A DNA stretch of 64,000 nucleotides from Antedon mediterranea (lineage: Eukaryota > Echinodermata > Crinoidea > Comatulida > Antedonidae), in NCBI RefSeq assembly GCF_964355755.1, contig NC_092671.1:14116501-14180500 (forward strand). The letters are read 5' to 3'. The position numbers and the translations under genes were made by a program. The notes below the pieces were generated by a model. It was not told the DNA's origin, searched no databases, and was given only the letters and a program-made list of their open reading frames with translations. This document shows positions 1 to 12,700 of this stretch, in pieces (the first letter of the stretch is position 1; the number at the start of each line of letters is the position of its first letter).

Positions 1-572
1 ATCATATGTATTAAACTGATTGAATGAATGATCACCATTGTAATTTATTTGTCTAAAGTTCACAAATTCCATTTCCACACTTTGTTTTAGTGTTGTGTTT
101 ACATAAATGGATATGATATGACCTTTTATTTTTATGCTTTTTAAAAAATAAATATAGAATCAATGGGCTCTAGTACTTTTTTCATTAAATTATGGTTTAT
201 TGGATAAATAAGTTGACCCCAATCCAATTATTGAGGTCAATGCAAATAATAATGTGACATTGAAATGGTCTATTCAGTAACAATTTTTTCATGGGGACAA
301 TATATCTTCAATATATAAATTACTAGACTAAAAAATTAAAAAGATATTTATCAAATAATACACTTAAAAGATGTAGAAAAGCAATAGGTATATTCTGTAA
401 CAATATTTACTTAAGTTTGTTTTTCCTCGTTGCCTTTGCTGTTAACTGTTTTGTAAATCACATATTTGCCCACAAGGAGTGTTGCATTTATATACCAAAT
501 AAATAAATAAATAATCATTTTCATAGCCTAGTCAAAATATATGGGAAAATTGAAACAATAATTTGAACGTAC
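1..572. other. ErbB intron, no feature seen
   Basis: AT-rich intronic sequence between the last seen L2 exon and the left edge. It has a short AAATAAATAAATAAAT run near 500. No exon, RNA gene or inverted-repeat element recognised. Confidence 0.5.
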
Positions 573-775
573 CACAATTCACTCTCAGTTCATTGCTAGA
601 GATGCTAATTTTCTGCGTCTGATAATCTAAAAGAATAGCAGTCCACTTGTCCTCTTTTGCCAGACATAAATTAACATTGTTTGTAATTTGTACATCGCCT
701 CTTTTAACCGATTTCAATGAACTTAATGACAGTGTTTTCAACGATTTTGAGCCAGATATAATAATGCTTTCTTCA
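573..775 (-). CDS. EGFR: ErbB exon: L2 domain, later part
   Basis: 203 nt; acceptor tttgtttacag, donor TTGTG|gtacgt; phase 2 in, phase 1 out. Encodes EESIIISGSKSLKTLSLSSL, VKRGDVQITNNVNLC and KWTAIL, the L2 end with the conserved N-x-x-L-C-x(n)-W pattern. The next exon (second Cys-rich region) lies beyond the left edge. Confidence 0.9.
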
Positions 776-3700
776 CTGTAAACAAAACATAGTATAAAAA
801 TTGTGTTAAATAACTATTATGGATTGAAGGATTATTGTCCCTTCAATCATGAACAAAAAAGATTTACACGTGCTTACATATCGTCTCTCCCAGGGAGTAC
901 CGCCGCAATTGGCGATGCTTCCATGTCAATTTTGCAGTGGGTGGTACAAACAAGTAAGAGGATATACAGTATAGAAACATTAATACTACAGTAAATAGTA
1001 CAGTAGGCCTACTGCTAAAATGCAGATGACACAAAGCCAACATAGACCTAGTCTGGTATTTAGGCTTAGGTACTGTATTGTAGATGTTCAAATTACTGTA
1101 GACTAGGCCTAACATGCGGTGCCTCGTCTAATCTCAGACATCTATTTGACCTTTTTAATACAAAATACAAAAAATATTTTAAGGTACATTATAGGCTTAG
1201 GCTAGAATTTGACTTTTAACTAAAACACGCGAAAACGTAAAGTGAATGTTAAATCGCGAAAAATTATGCATGTGAAAGTGATGGCATATACAGTGACTAA
1301 AATTGACAATAAATATTTACCCTTCCAGCTCATCTCCATGCACTTCTTTTAGATTGCGTAAAAACTTCAAGTTAATTACACCTGATTGATCAACACCAAA
1401 TACCTTTAGGTAACCCTTTATTATTTCAACATTTTCTAAAGCAAAAAGTTCTCCATAACTCATTAATGGTATGGTACCAAAAAATGGATCTCTAGAAAAA
1501 AAACAAAGAAGATATAAGCACCTTAAATCTGTTCATAAAAATGTCTATATAGATAACATTTTTAAATATTTTTTTCTGCATAAAGTTAAAGTCCCATTCC
1601 CTACATTTTTTAGATCTAATTTAAGGTCACAAACTACATTTAATGAAAACAAGAATACTATGTTCCTATTGAGATAACTTTTTTGTCTTTAAACGGTTAA
1701 AAATAAGTCCCCATAAATCCCAACATACATTGCGCGCGGACTGATATTTTCGGTTTTCTTCTGTGATTCACCCACTTTTGATCGATTGTAAAGGCCAAAA
1801 CAAATGGAAGAATCATAACTTTTCAGCAAAAATACCGGGTGTTCCCCAGTCAGTATTAACGGATTCTGGTAAAAACAGAAAGACAATTAATGCAGTACCT
1901 ATAAACAAATATAGCCAGCGTAATTATTAAAATTATATTATTACCCATGGAATGATTCCCTGTCTATGATCACATTGTGTTTAACAACACGACAGTTTTT
2001 ATATGTTGCAATATTATCACCACTGACGACAGTATTCTTGGTAGTAAAGTCAACTCCAAGACAAGCTATAAAAAAAAACATGTTCTTAACTCATTAGTAT
2101 ACACTGGTATATACTGTATATACTGGTTCCTGATTGAAAGTGGAAAGTGCATAAAAGCTTGGTTCACATGAGACACAAAACTATTTTAAGAGCTGATAAT
2201 ATATAAGGATAATGAGATAATCTAAAGCTATGTACACACTATCAAACTAGTTTGACAAAACAAGTACGATGTGCACAAATATGGTAGTGATGTATCCAAA
2301 TATGGTAGTGATATGTCATCATGTTCATATATGGGCAAATAACATTTGTTTGTCACATAGAGTTTGATAGTGTTATATTGTATTTTTTATGTATTGTCTT
2401 CTTGGCTGAATAGAGAATAGAGACAATGATCTGGATAACATGATACTGTATTATCCTCATGGTGTTAATGAGATCAATTAATGTTTTTAATACTAGCAAG
2501 TAAATACTTACAAATAGATTTTTCACATACACCATTAATGTTTGCCCATTCTGGTCGGCACTGCTCCTTGCATTTTCCCTCATCAAGTACTAATTTACCT
2601 AGAAAAGAAAAACTTGAAATGTAATAAGGTAATAATCTTGTTTGCAATAAAATAATCTCAATCTTTAAAAAAATTGGGTATATACCTGGGCAGGTCTCCA
2701 CACAACTGTCACCATTAAGAGCATTACGGCACAACTATTTAAAAAATCAAAATAGTAACTATTAATATTGACAATCCTAAAATCATGGATATATGAAATA
2801 TACTATAAAAATCTGTATTTACAAAAACAATGAAATGATATAAATAAATAAAAAAATGTAAAAATTATAGCATTTATCTGATAATTAATTAATTTGAATG
2901 ATATATTTATCGGTTAATTTTTTGCGAGCGGAATCGGTTAAACCCTGTTTCCACAGGAACTTTATCTCTTAATATTTATCGGTTAATTTTCGGCTGTGGA
3001 AACATGGCCTAAGAGTAAATAACACTTCCCTGATTCTACAGTAAACAAAGATAAATAGAAAGTTTATTAAATTATTACCTTCAGATATTTAGGAAAACTT
3101 CTAATGGGTACACTTTCATTAGCAGGGAAGAATTGTGAGTAAGGTACTGTAGTATGAAGTATTTTGTATTTCCATTTTATGGAGAAATAAGGTACAGTAT
3201 GTTTTACAATTGAAAAGTGGCAGAAATGTGACTAGTTTTTTTATATTGAAATTAAAACAAATAAAGAAACATCATCAAATGTATTTGAGTTCTCATAACA
3301 TAAATTCAAAGTTTTTTTTTGACATATTATACAAAATCTGTACTATAACGTAAAAAGTATAAAGCTATGTCGTTCTCATAGAACACATTTACTAATACAT
3401 TGGGGCTTGAGGGAGCAAGATTATTTTCTCTGAGTAATTGAAATTATGAAATTAATACATGTGATATAAATGGATACAACAGTTTATATAGTCTTTGAGA
3501 ATTCCATGAGGATTTGTATGTAAAAAATCATTTTATAACAGTAACATAATCAAAAAGATTTTTCCTTTATGTTTGCAATAATTAAACCCTTCAATATTTA
3601 CAATCTTTTATTAATGTGAAATGTAATCTTGTACTAGATCAGAGTACAGTTGTACAGTATTCACTTTATTTAAGATTGATTGTATTTTTAATAGTTTTAA

Positions 3701-6700
3701 TAATTTTATGATATAAGCTTTTAATTTGTATGTATACATAACCTAGCTTTTAATGTGCATTTGTGTATTTTGTTCTGAATTTGTTTAGTATATCTTTTTT
3801 TTTATATTTATGCCAGTTTCAAATGTATTTCCATTTATATTAATTACTATGGACAATAAAATAATATCAGTATCAGTAATGATACTTTTTAAAATAATTT
3901 TGTTATTTTTCTTTGTTTTAACCCTGTAATGCCAACAGTATGTAAATCATTACAAAAAAATATGAATTCCAAGAAAAATACAACAACTTTAAAAGGCATT
4001 AGAAAACCATGATTACCAGCCACAGACAGACATCAGATTAATCTTATGCAGTAGATAGATAGTAAAAAGTTATAGCTAAAGTAGTCAGTCATGTCAATAT
4101 TTTATCACACATATCGTGGGCTTCCTGAACATCAGAGGTCAACTATTATTGTACTACAATATTTAATACTGTGCTGTGTCGTTTACCACACCAGGTTGTC
4201 AAGAGGTAGCTCGCTCTTGAACTTAGTTCCATTTTTTATAACTGCTTTACTTCTATTGTGTTAATTGTTCAGTTATTTTGTGGTATGGCAATGGTTTTAC
4301 AATAATGATGATCTTGGATCTTGATATCCTTGATTGAAAAATCTGTATTACTTTAATATAGTTACAGAAAATATCTTATTTTCCAACAAAACAATGCATA
4401 TTGTCGGACTGTATACCGATACAGTAGGACTACCAACCATGCATAAAAGAGGGTGTAAAGATTAAAACTTTTGAAAACAGCTTCTGTACAGTGTGTCAAT
4501 TAAGAAAAAAAACCAGTTGTAAATCTAAAAAAAGATCAAATAACATTATACAATGATTTCCATTACAGTAATGTTTTTTGTGTAACTTAATCAGTACAGT
4601 AAGGAAGCCATCTGAAATTACATTACACAGCAAACACTAATAGGATAGCTTGTACTGCTGATGATACAGTAGTTGGAGAAATACTTTTAGTGACTTATGT
4701 ATTGAACCAGAAAATAGGTTTATTAAAACCTCTTAGACACAAATTGTTTCTATTCTCAAAACGAACATCATGCCATTCATTTTAATAGGTTAGTGGATGA
4801 TTACCAGCTGGATCAAAAAAATGTTTTGCTAGTAATTCTAAGTTAAACCATAGAGATATAATATCTCTATGGTTAAACTAAAATAAACTTTGTATATTCA
4901 CCATACTGTACTGTAAAATTAAATAATACAACAGTTGCGGTTTAAGAATGTTTAAATAGGGGAAGTGGATTGCTTAAGGTGTAACATCTAGGGAGGGGCA
5001 CCTATGTTGTAAAACATTAATTACACCAAATTGGAAAAATGCTCAAGGTAAAAGAACCTTCAAATACAGAGCAACAAAGGAATGGAATCTTTTACCAACT
5101 GAAACTAGAACAAAAGTAACTGGGAAACATATTTATAAACTCAAAAATATAGCAACTCTTATGTCATCCAAGTGATCCTACATTTTTTTGTATTTTATTT
5201 TTTATATTTTATTTGTTTTTAACTGTTCTGTATATATCTTTTAAATTAGGCCTACTGTGTATTTATGTTATAATTTTTATTTACTTTTAAACTTATAATA
5301 ACTGGACAATTTTGGAAAGCAGTACTGCGTTACTGAAAATGCAATCCAGTCAAAAGAAGAAAGAATAAATAAATAAAATAAAATATGTACAACTAAAATA
5401 TTGATAAATTTACATACATTTCCAAATGTGCAAATTGCAATTGTTGATATTCAAATCTAAATTTATAATCTAATTTGTATTGTCAAGCCATCTACACTGT
5501 GACAATTATTATACTATATAAAGGAAATTCTTCTTTGCAACAAAAATCTTTTGATACAAAATGATAAAATAATGTGCATATTGCTTTATAGAAAGTCTTT
5601 AATTTAAAATTCTACAGTAAAGTAATCAGGTCTTAATGTCTATCATCACAAATAGGATGAAAGAACAACATTAAAGATGATTTTAAATTAAACTTTTACT
5701 ACAGATCTAAACATGATTAATCGTTCTATCAATTACAAATTATATTTTATCTTTTATTTAATAAAAAGTATAAAAGATTTAACAGTTGGAAAATCCTACA
5801 CTTGGAAAATGGAATTATTTATGCAAAAACTACTGTAATACAATTTGTTAATGGAATAGAATTCAAATATAATTATATACAAACGTTGAATAGTCATACA
5901 CATTCATCATCAGTGGAAACATACATTTCCATATTTATATTGTTTACTATATACACAGAAAATTGTGTTGCTTTGAGACACAACGAGAACAGGGCAAAGT
6001 ACAACTATCGACAAAACAAAATCACATCATTCTTGTATATTCATTAATCCTCATCAGTGGAAACATACATATCCATATTTATATCATTTACTGTAAAATA
6101 TACACAGAAAATCGTGTTGCTTTGAGACACAAAGAGAACAGGGCAAAGTACAACTATCGACAAAACAAAATCACATCATTCTTGTATATTCATTAATCCT
6201 TATCAGTGGAAACATACATATCCATATTTATATCATTTACTGTAAAATATACACAGAAAATCGTGTTGCTTTGAGACACAAAGAGAATAGGGCAAAGTAC
6301 AACTATTGACAAAACAAAGTCACATCAATCTTGTATATTCTATGTCCTATAGCAGTTGGATAGAAGCTATTGCGGCACATATTTGTAAGAGAGATGATAA
6401 ACTGTTACAACTACAACATTTTTCCTTCATATCTTTCAGATTTTTGGGACCAGCAAGTAGAGTTGATTTCGAAATGAGTAATACTCTCTACTTCATGTAA
6501 CACCTTTCTAAAAACATTTCTCTACAAATAACATGTTATTTGATATTTCCAATTAGAATTGAATTCACGCAAATTCTTTTTTAATTGTTTAATTTGAATT
6601 TGTGTATAGTTTCTATATTGCCATCAAATGTTTTATATTAATTGGCAGGTTATTTATTTCTCAGCCTAAACCTGCTCATAAGCTCTGTCTACACTATCAG

Positions 6701-9700
6701 ACTATTTTGACAAAAAAAGTGTGATGTGCCTATTATATAGTACTGTAGTAATACTGTATGCCCAAATATGGTAATGATATGACATCATCATGTCCATATG
6801 AGCACAACACATTTTTTTTTTGTCACATAAGGTTTGATCGTGTAAACAGAGCTTTAGACTTACTAAACATTGATCAGGTCCAGATCCAGTACAACCACCA
6901 ATGCAGTTGGCATCACAACATTGGTCAGCTCCAGGTCCAAAGCAACGGTTTTCACATGATGAATTACATACATTTTTGGTTACTGCAATCACATAAATAA
7001 AAATATAATAAGAAAACATTAACATTTTAAAACAATTAGAATGCGACACCATTATGTAAAATATGTTTTTTTAATACAGAAAACTGAGGAAACACAGACC
7101 ATTTCCTTTGCATTAGTGGTCCATGTCATGCAGCATAGTGCAGTGCTTATGTTTATCACATCAGGAAACTATCTACATTTGAATAGGTATCAACAGCTTT
7201 GTATCTCATCAAAAGATGAGAAAGGGAGCGGAATGTCAGTCAATGGGCTCTCAATTTTATTTATCAGAATTTATAGTGTCTTCAGACTAAAAGAACGTAT
7301 TGGTAAACACAATATGATAAGAAACACAAAATGGATTGTTACTGTAGACATTGTATATCTGTGTGATATTGTGGAATTTTTAAAAATGTGGAATAATAAA
7401 GTGATATTGTATTGTATTATACTGTAGTTACACTATCCTTGCGTGTTGCACCAGTGGCCATACGGTGAGCATGTGCATTCTCCCCTCAATGTGACATTAA
7501 GACTAGAATAACCAAGTGTTAAAATGTAGTGGGCCTGCATGTGCCCACATGGATATTAATCTAAATTAATTTCTTATTTAATTTTGTTTCTATAAACTAC
7601 TAGTATAGCTGTAGGCACTTGCGAATGTAATCAACATTTATAACAAAGGTCGGGCAAAAGGTAATTGGGAAAATGATTTCACGTCAAACAAGATAACACA
7701 AGAATAATTACCAACTAGGAAGCAAACGCAGATTGAAAAACAAATATGAAAAGGTCTGTTAATTGGTACTACAGTACAGGTATAAAGGTCATAGCTTTAT
7801 TCAAGTTGATTAAAACTTATTTAAATAATAAGCCAATGTCTTTGTTTATCATTGAAAAAAGGATTTAATTTACTACAACATGCACGTTTCTGCTGAACTT
7901 TAAAAGATTATTTATTTAATTTTATTTTGTAAGATCATTTTAATCCAGACCTTAGAATGCGACACCATTATGTAAAATATGTTTTTTTAATACAGAAAAC
8001 TGAGGAAACACAGACCATTTCCTTTGCATTAGTGGTCCATGTCATGCAGCATAGTGCGGTGCTTATGTTTTAATCCAGACCTTTTTATTTGAATTGCCCC
8101 GTGTGGGATGATTAAAGAATTTTGAATTGAATTGAATTGAATTCTAAAGCTTTATAGATCTATAACTTAAGTTTATTGTTGCTACTGTACACACGTGTAT
8201 ATTTTTTCCCTTAAAAAAACAAAAACTTTATACACCATGCATAATAGTAAAGGGTAATACCATTAAAAGGGTCACAATACTGAAACTACTGTAAATCCCT
8301 TAATCAGGAAATCAAACAAAAACAGGAAAACAAAAAATATGCATCTGACAAATTGTTTTCTATATTCAAGTTAATATTAACAATATTCAAACAGTATCAA
8401 TTTTAAATTGAGTAGTCAAATTTGCTTGTAGATTTTAATTGTTGTTTTTGTTACAGTAAACAAGGTTTCGTTCAGCAAGAATATACAATGGATGACGTAA
8501 ATCTAAAATTTGAGAAGGAAAATAATCACAATTGATGAAAAACATTAAACAACACGTTCAAAGATAAATACACTACCCTAGATTGCTCTAACTATGTAAA
8601 GCAAAACCGATGTAAAGAATTATCTAGAGTTATCTAGAGTTGCTCTCATGGCAGTATATAAATTCATGTTTAATATAACGGGAAAGAGTGTCTAACCGAC
8701 TATCGACATGTATGATGCATTTTTTCGTATCAAGGGAATTTCGATGCGGTAATCGCACATAACTTTTACTGGATTGATATACGAGTATCGTGATAAAAAT
8801 CGTATGGAAATGTATGTTAATTAATGAGTAAAGGGGGGAACTGTGTGCCATAGTTTTACCCACTCTTTAATAATAATAGTGATTTAACCGATCATCATTA
8901 TAATTGTATTACTAAATAATATACCCTACTTATAGTGTTTCCAGTAAAGTTTATACTTATAATTATTCTTAATTTATTAATGGTAATGGATATTAAATAT
9001 CATGATTATAAATGACATTGCTCATAAAAATATTGTAAATTTCATGAACATTAGTGTAAAATCTCTGTACAATATTCAAAAGGCATGCTTTCTGTTCATA
9101 GTGGTACTCCTTTGATCTTAAGAAAATCTTGGAATAGATAATAACAGTAGGGTCATAGGTTAAATTCTTATTCTTTAAATGCACCAGTTATTATAGCATG
9201 AAGATAATAATATCATATTTTCGATTGTTTGAAAAACAAAGTAAATGATTGCATTGTATAAAAACGGCACAGAGTGCAATGCATTTTCATGGAATCATAG
9301 TAGAAAAACCACTTCCTTTGGGAGCACCTCTATTCAGGGGACATCCTTATTAGTAGACACTTTCCAATTACCGTACTAACGCGGGTATAAGCCCACCCCC
9401 CTTGAACATGAAATCACGTCAAGTTTGGGGGGTTGGGCTTATACCCGAGGATCCAAAAATGCAGATCGTCAAAAACAGCACATGTACACTGTGTATTCCA
9501 CCATGCGAGCGAGCGCCCTCATGTGTACGACGTTGCCTCTAAATACACGAGGTGTAAAGTGTCGGAAAATTAAGCTTATAGTTCGTGTAGTTTATCGTAG
9601 AATATCTTATTTTAAACATCAATTTAACAAGAATTTATCAAACAGAAAAGCAAGTACACAATGTTCGTTAAATAGAAATGTATCAAAGAAATTTAATAAG

Positions 9701-12700
9701 CATTGTTTATGGCAGCCGATACCAAATTGTGGTTTCCGTTTTGGCGACTTGTAGCGTCGTGTGTGAAGCGATCTTCGACCGCGATGGAGTGTAAACAAAA
9801 CAGGACCGCTAGGCCTCATATGGCCTAGCGTATATTAGCCTAGCTTGGTTATGATCAAAGGTAGGTGTATTCGGTGTATGGACGTCGCCAAATACAAAAT
9901 AATGTATTACGACATACACTGTAGATCTTCGAATTAATGGGTGGGCTTATACCAGAGTGCCTCATTTTTCATGAAAATTTGTCAAAAGTCGGGGGTGGGT
10001 TTATACCCGAGTATGGGCTTATACCCACATCAGTACGGTAAACAAATGAAGGGCAATATTATATTTTAACATTACAACTCGACTACAACCCACTCCTATT
10101 CAGGACACAATACCCAAAGTGTCCAATTAAAAGAGGTTCTACTTTAATGTGTTGTACGAATGTTTAAATATCAACTATCACAATATCACATTTTTTTCTT
10201 GACAATACTTACATATCTGACACATTTCAGGACCAGATCCCCAACAGCCCTCTGTGCAATTGCTATCACAGTCATCACCTACAAAATAAATCATTGCCAT
10301 TAATCATGCTGTTATGGTACGTACACTATAATATAAAATTTTTAAAATGGATCATCTGAGTCTGCAAAAACATTTACTGGTTTTTAAATACCTGTAGCAA
10401 GACAAACATACAGTAACGATTCTCAAATTTTAAAATTCTTTTAATTGTTCAATTTATTCACTTTGAGTGAACATAATTGAATGTATAGTATGCAATAATA
10501 TTGCTTTTATTTTACTGTAGAAAATGATACAAGCTTTTCCAAAATTGAAAACCTTCCTAGTGTACTTGCTTAAATTTCAGAATGCATTGTATGAATGACG
10601 TTTTTAAATTAATTACAAAAAACAATTTTTTTCTCAATATTCTCAATACACTGAAGAAGCGAACGTTACAGGGCACCAAGAGCAATCTACAGAAGATGGA
10701 ATTTTCAGTCTCCTGTTCTCAAATAGAGATGTTGAAAATATCGTCGGTGCAACTACACTAAAAGACTATATACATGTTCACTACCTGAAGTACATAGCCC
10801 ATATCTGCCGAGAACCAAATAACTCATTAACAAAACAAATGCTCTTTGCACAAGCCTGAAAACCATAGTATCGTGACCCCTGGATTAAATTAAGCAATCT
10901 CCTTCAGTGCGATCCTAGTCAAGCTAAGAAGCCAACCCAGTCAAGGAAGCCATTCAACAGTCAGACCCAGCATATAATATTTGGATGCTAGAGAAGACTG
11001 CCTCTTGGATGCGACTGGCATCAGTGGGAGGAACGAAACTGTAAACTGTACTGAATACTGTAAACACAAAATGTATCATCATCCTCATATCTGCTATACA
11101 CAGAGCTAAATACTTAGAACATATTCTAAACATACACCCAGTTTCTATATACAAAATTCTCGTTTCCAATTAGATTCATTTGCCTAATTGAACTCTGTGT
11201 ATATTTTTCATCTAATCAGCTCATTTTAACTTTCTCTTGATAGATTACCAGACTAACGCAATTTACTTTGTGGAATTGTTTACATTTCACCGTAACCATA
11301 CGACTGTTATAAATCGTGATAACTTCTTTGGAATTTCAATGGGCACTTGAAGTGGATAAGGCAGCCAGGGTGTATAATATTTAGAAAATATTGAGCTTAT
11401 CATTCAAGACAGGCGTATAGCCGGCCATACATTCTATAACAAATTCGTCCAGGGTGGTAATTTACATTACTACAAGGGTGGGTGTCAAAACATTAAGTGG
11501 CAAATTTGAGGTCAAAATTAAGCATACCTGTATATATGTCTGCCGTGCACAAATACATTTAAGCTATTTTGTAAAAAACTATGTAATTTTGCATTGTTTA
11601 ATGATGAAATATGACATTGACAAGAAAACACAATTTTTTGTTTTATTTGTGTATAATTTTTTTTCTTCTAAATTCTTAATTTTGATATAAAAAGCTTATA
11701 TTATTATTAGGGCAATATCATCATAAATAATTAATCTTTTTGGTGATTATAACATTTTTATCCTATATTCAATGTTTTACAGCAACTATTTGGTGATTAA
11801 AATAATGGAAGCTATCAATATACTTATAATAAATAATCATGTCACCATTTATACATACACACACACTGTAAAACTGCAATGCATTAAAATATTGATGGAA
11901 GAATCAGTAGGTGCACGTTCACAAATGAATCACGATCAGTAATCAAGCACATGATAAATCCTGTGCATCATGATCTTTTTTTATTGATTGATTTTTACTT
12001 TTCCTTTTTTTTCTTTATCCTAATTTCTTTTTTAATGCTGAGCTAGTGTCTTTTAAATTACAACATAATTTGGTCTACCTGGCTTTGGTAGCCAGTGGCA
12101 GAACTCATAATAAAGTAGAATTTCGCTTAATCCTATTAGTATTGACTTAAAATTAAAATGGAATTTATTTTTAGATTTTAGAAGTGTAATTGATTTTTTC
12201 AAAGCCTAATGTGAGTGAGTGGTGAATACGGCCACAGGACTTGGCTACAGGACTTGGCTACCATATCAGGACATCAGAGATTACTTTAACATTAATTTAT
12301 ATATTAGTCCATACTGTATGATTGAAATACTGTATATAATCAATTGTCTTTAAATGTTGTCATACATTTCTTAAAACATATCACCCAAGAAATACTGGGA
12401 TAATTCAACCTCTCCTCCATCCAATTCTGCATACTAAACAAATTGGTTGGAATGTTATTTTATGGCCCAGCATGTATCATATGATGATGTAAAGTTCACA
12501 TGCGCATGTGGTAATAGAATAATATGTCATATTATGATATGAAAGATACAGTTATGAATTAAGTTAGGAAAACAAGTCAATGCCTTTGAAATTTCTGTTT
12601 TGTAAATTGGAATGAAATTAAAAGTCACACCGATGTAGATAATGCCCTAAATGATTATGAGTACAGGTTTCTTTAATTTAGCTAACAATCATGCCCCACT

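Noticed and set aside
7041-7427. 128-codon plus-strand frame
   Set aside because: No domain pattern, antisense to an ErbB intron, and its first part is duplicated without the rest at 7954-8067.
9425-9819. 109- and 66-codon frames on opposite strands
   Set aside because: They lie inside the 9369-10040 inverted-repeat element and have no recognisable motif.
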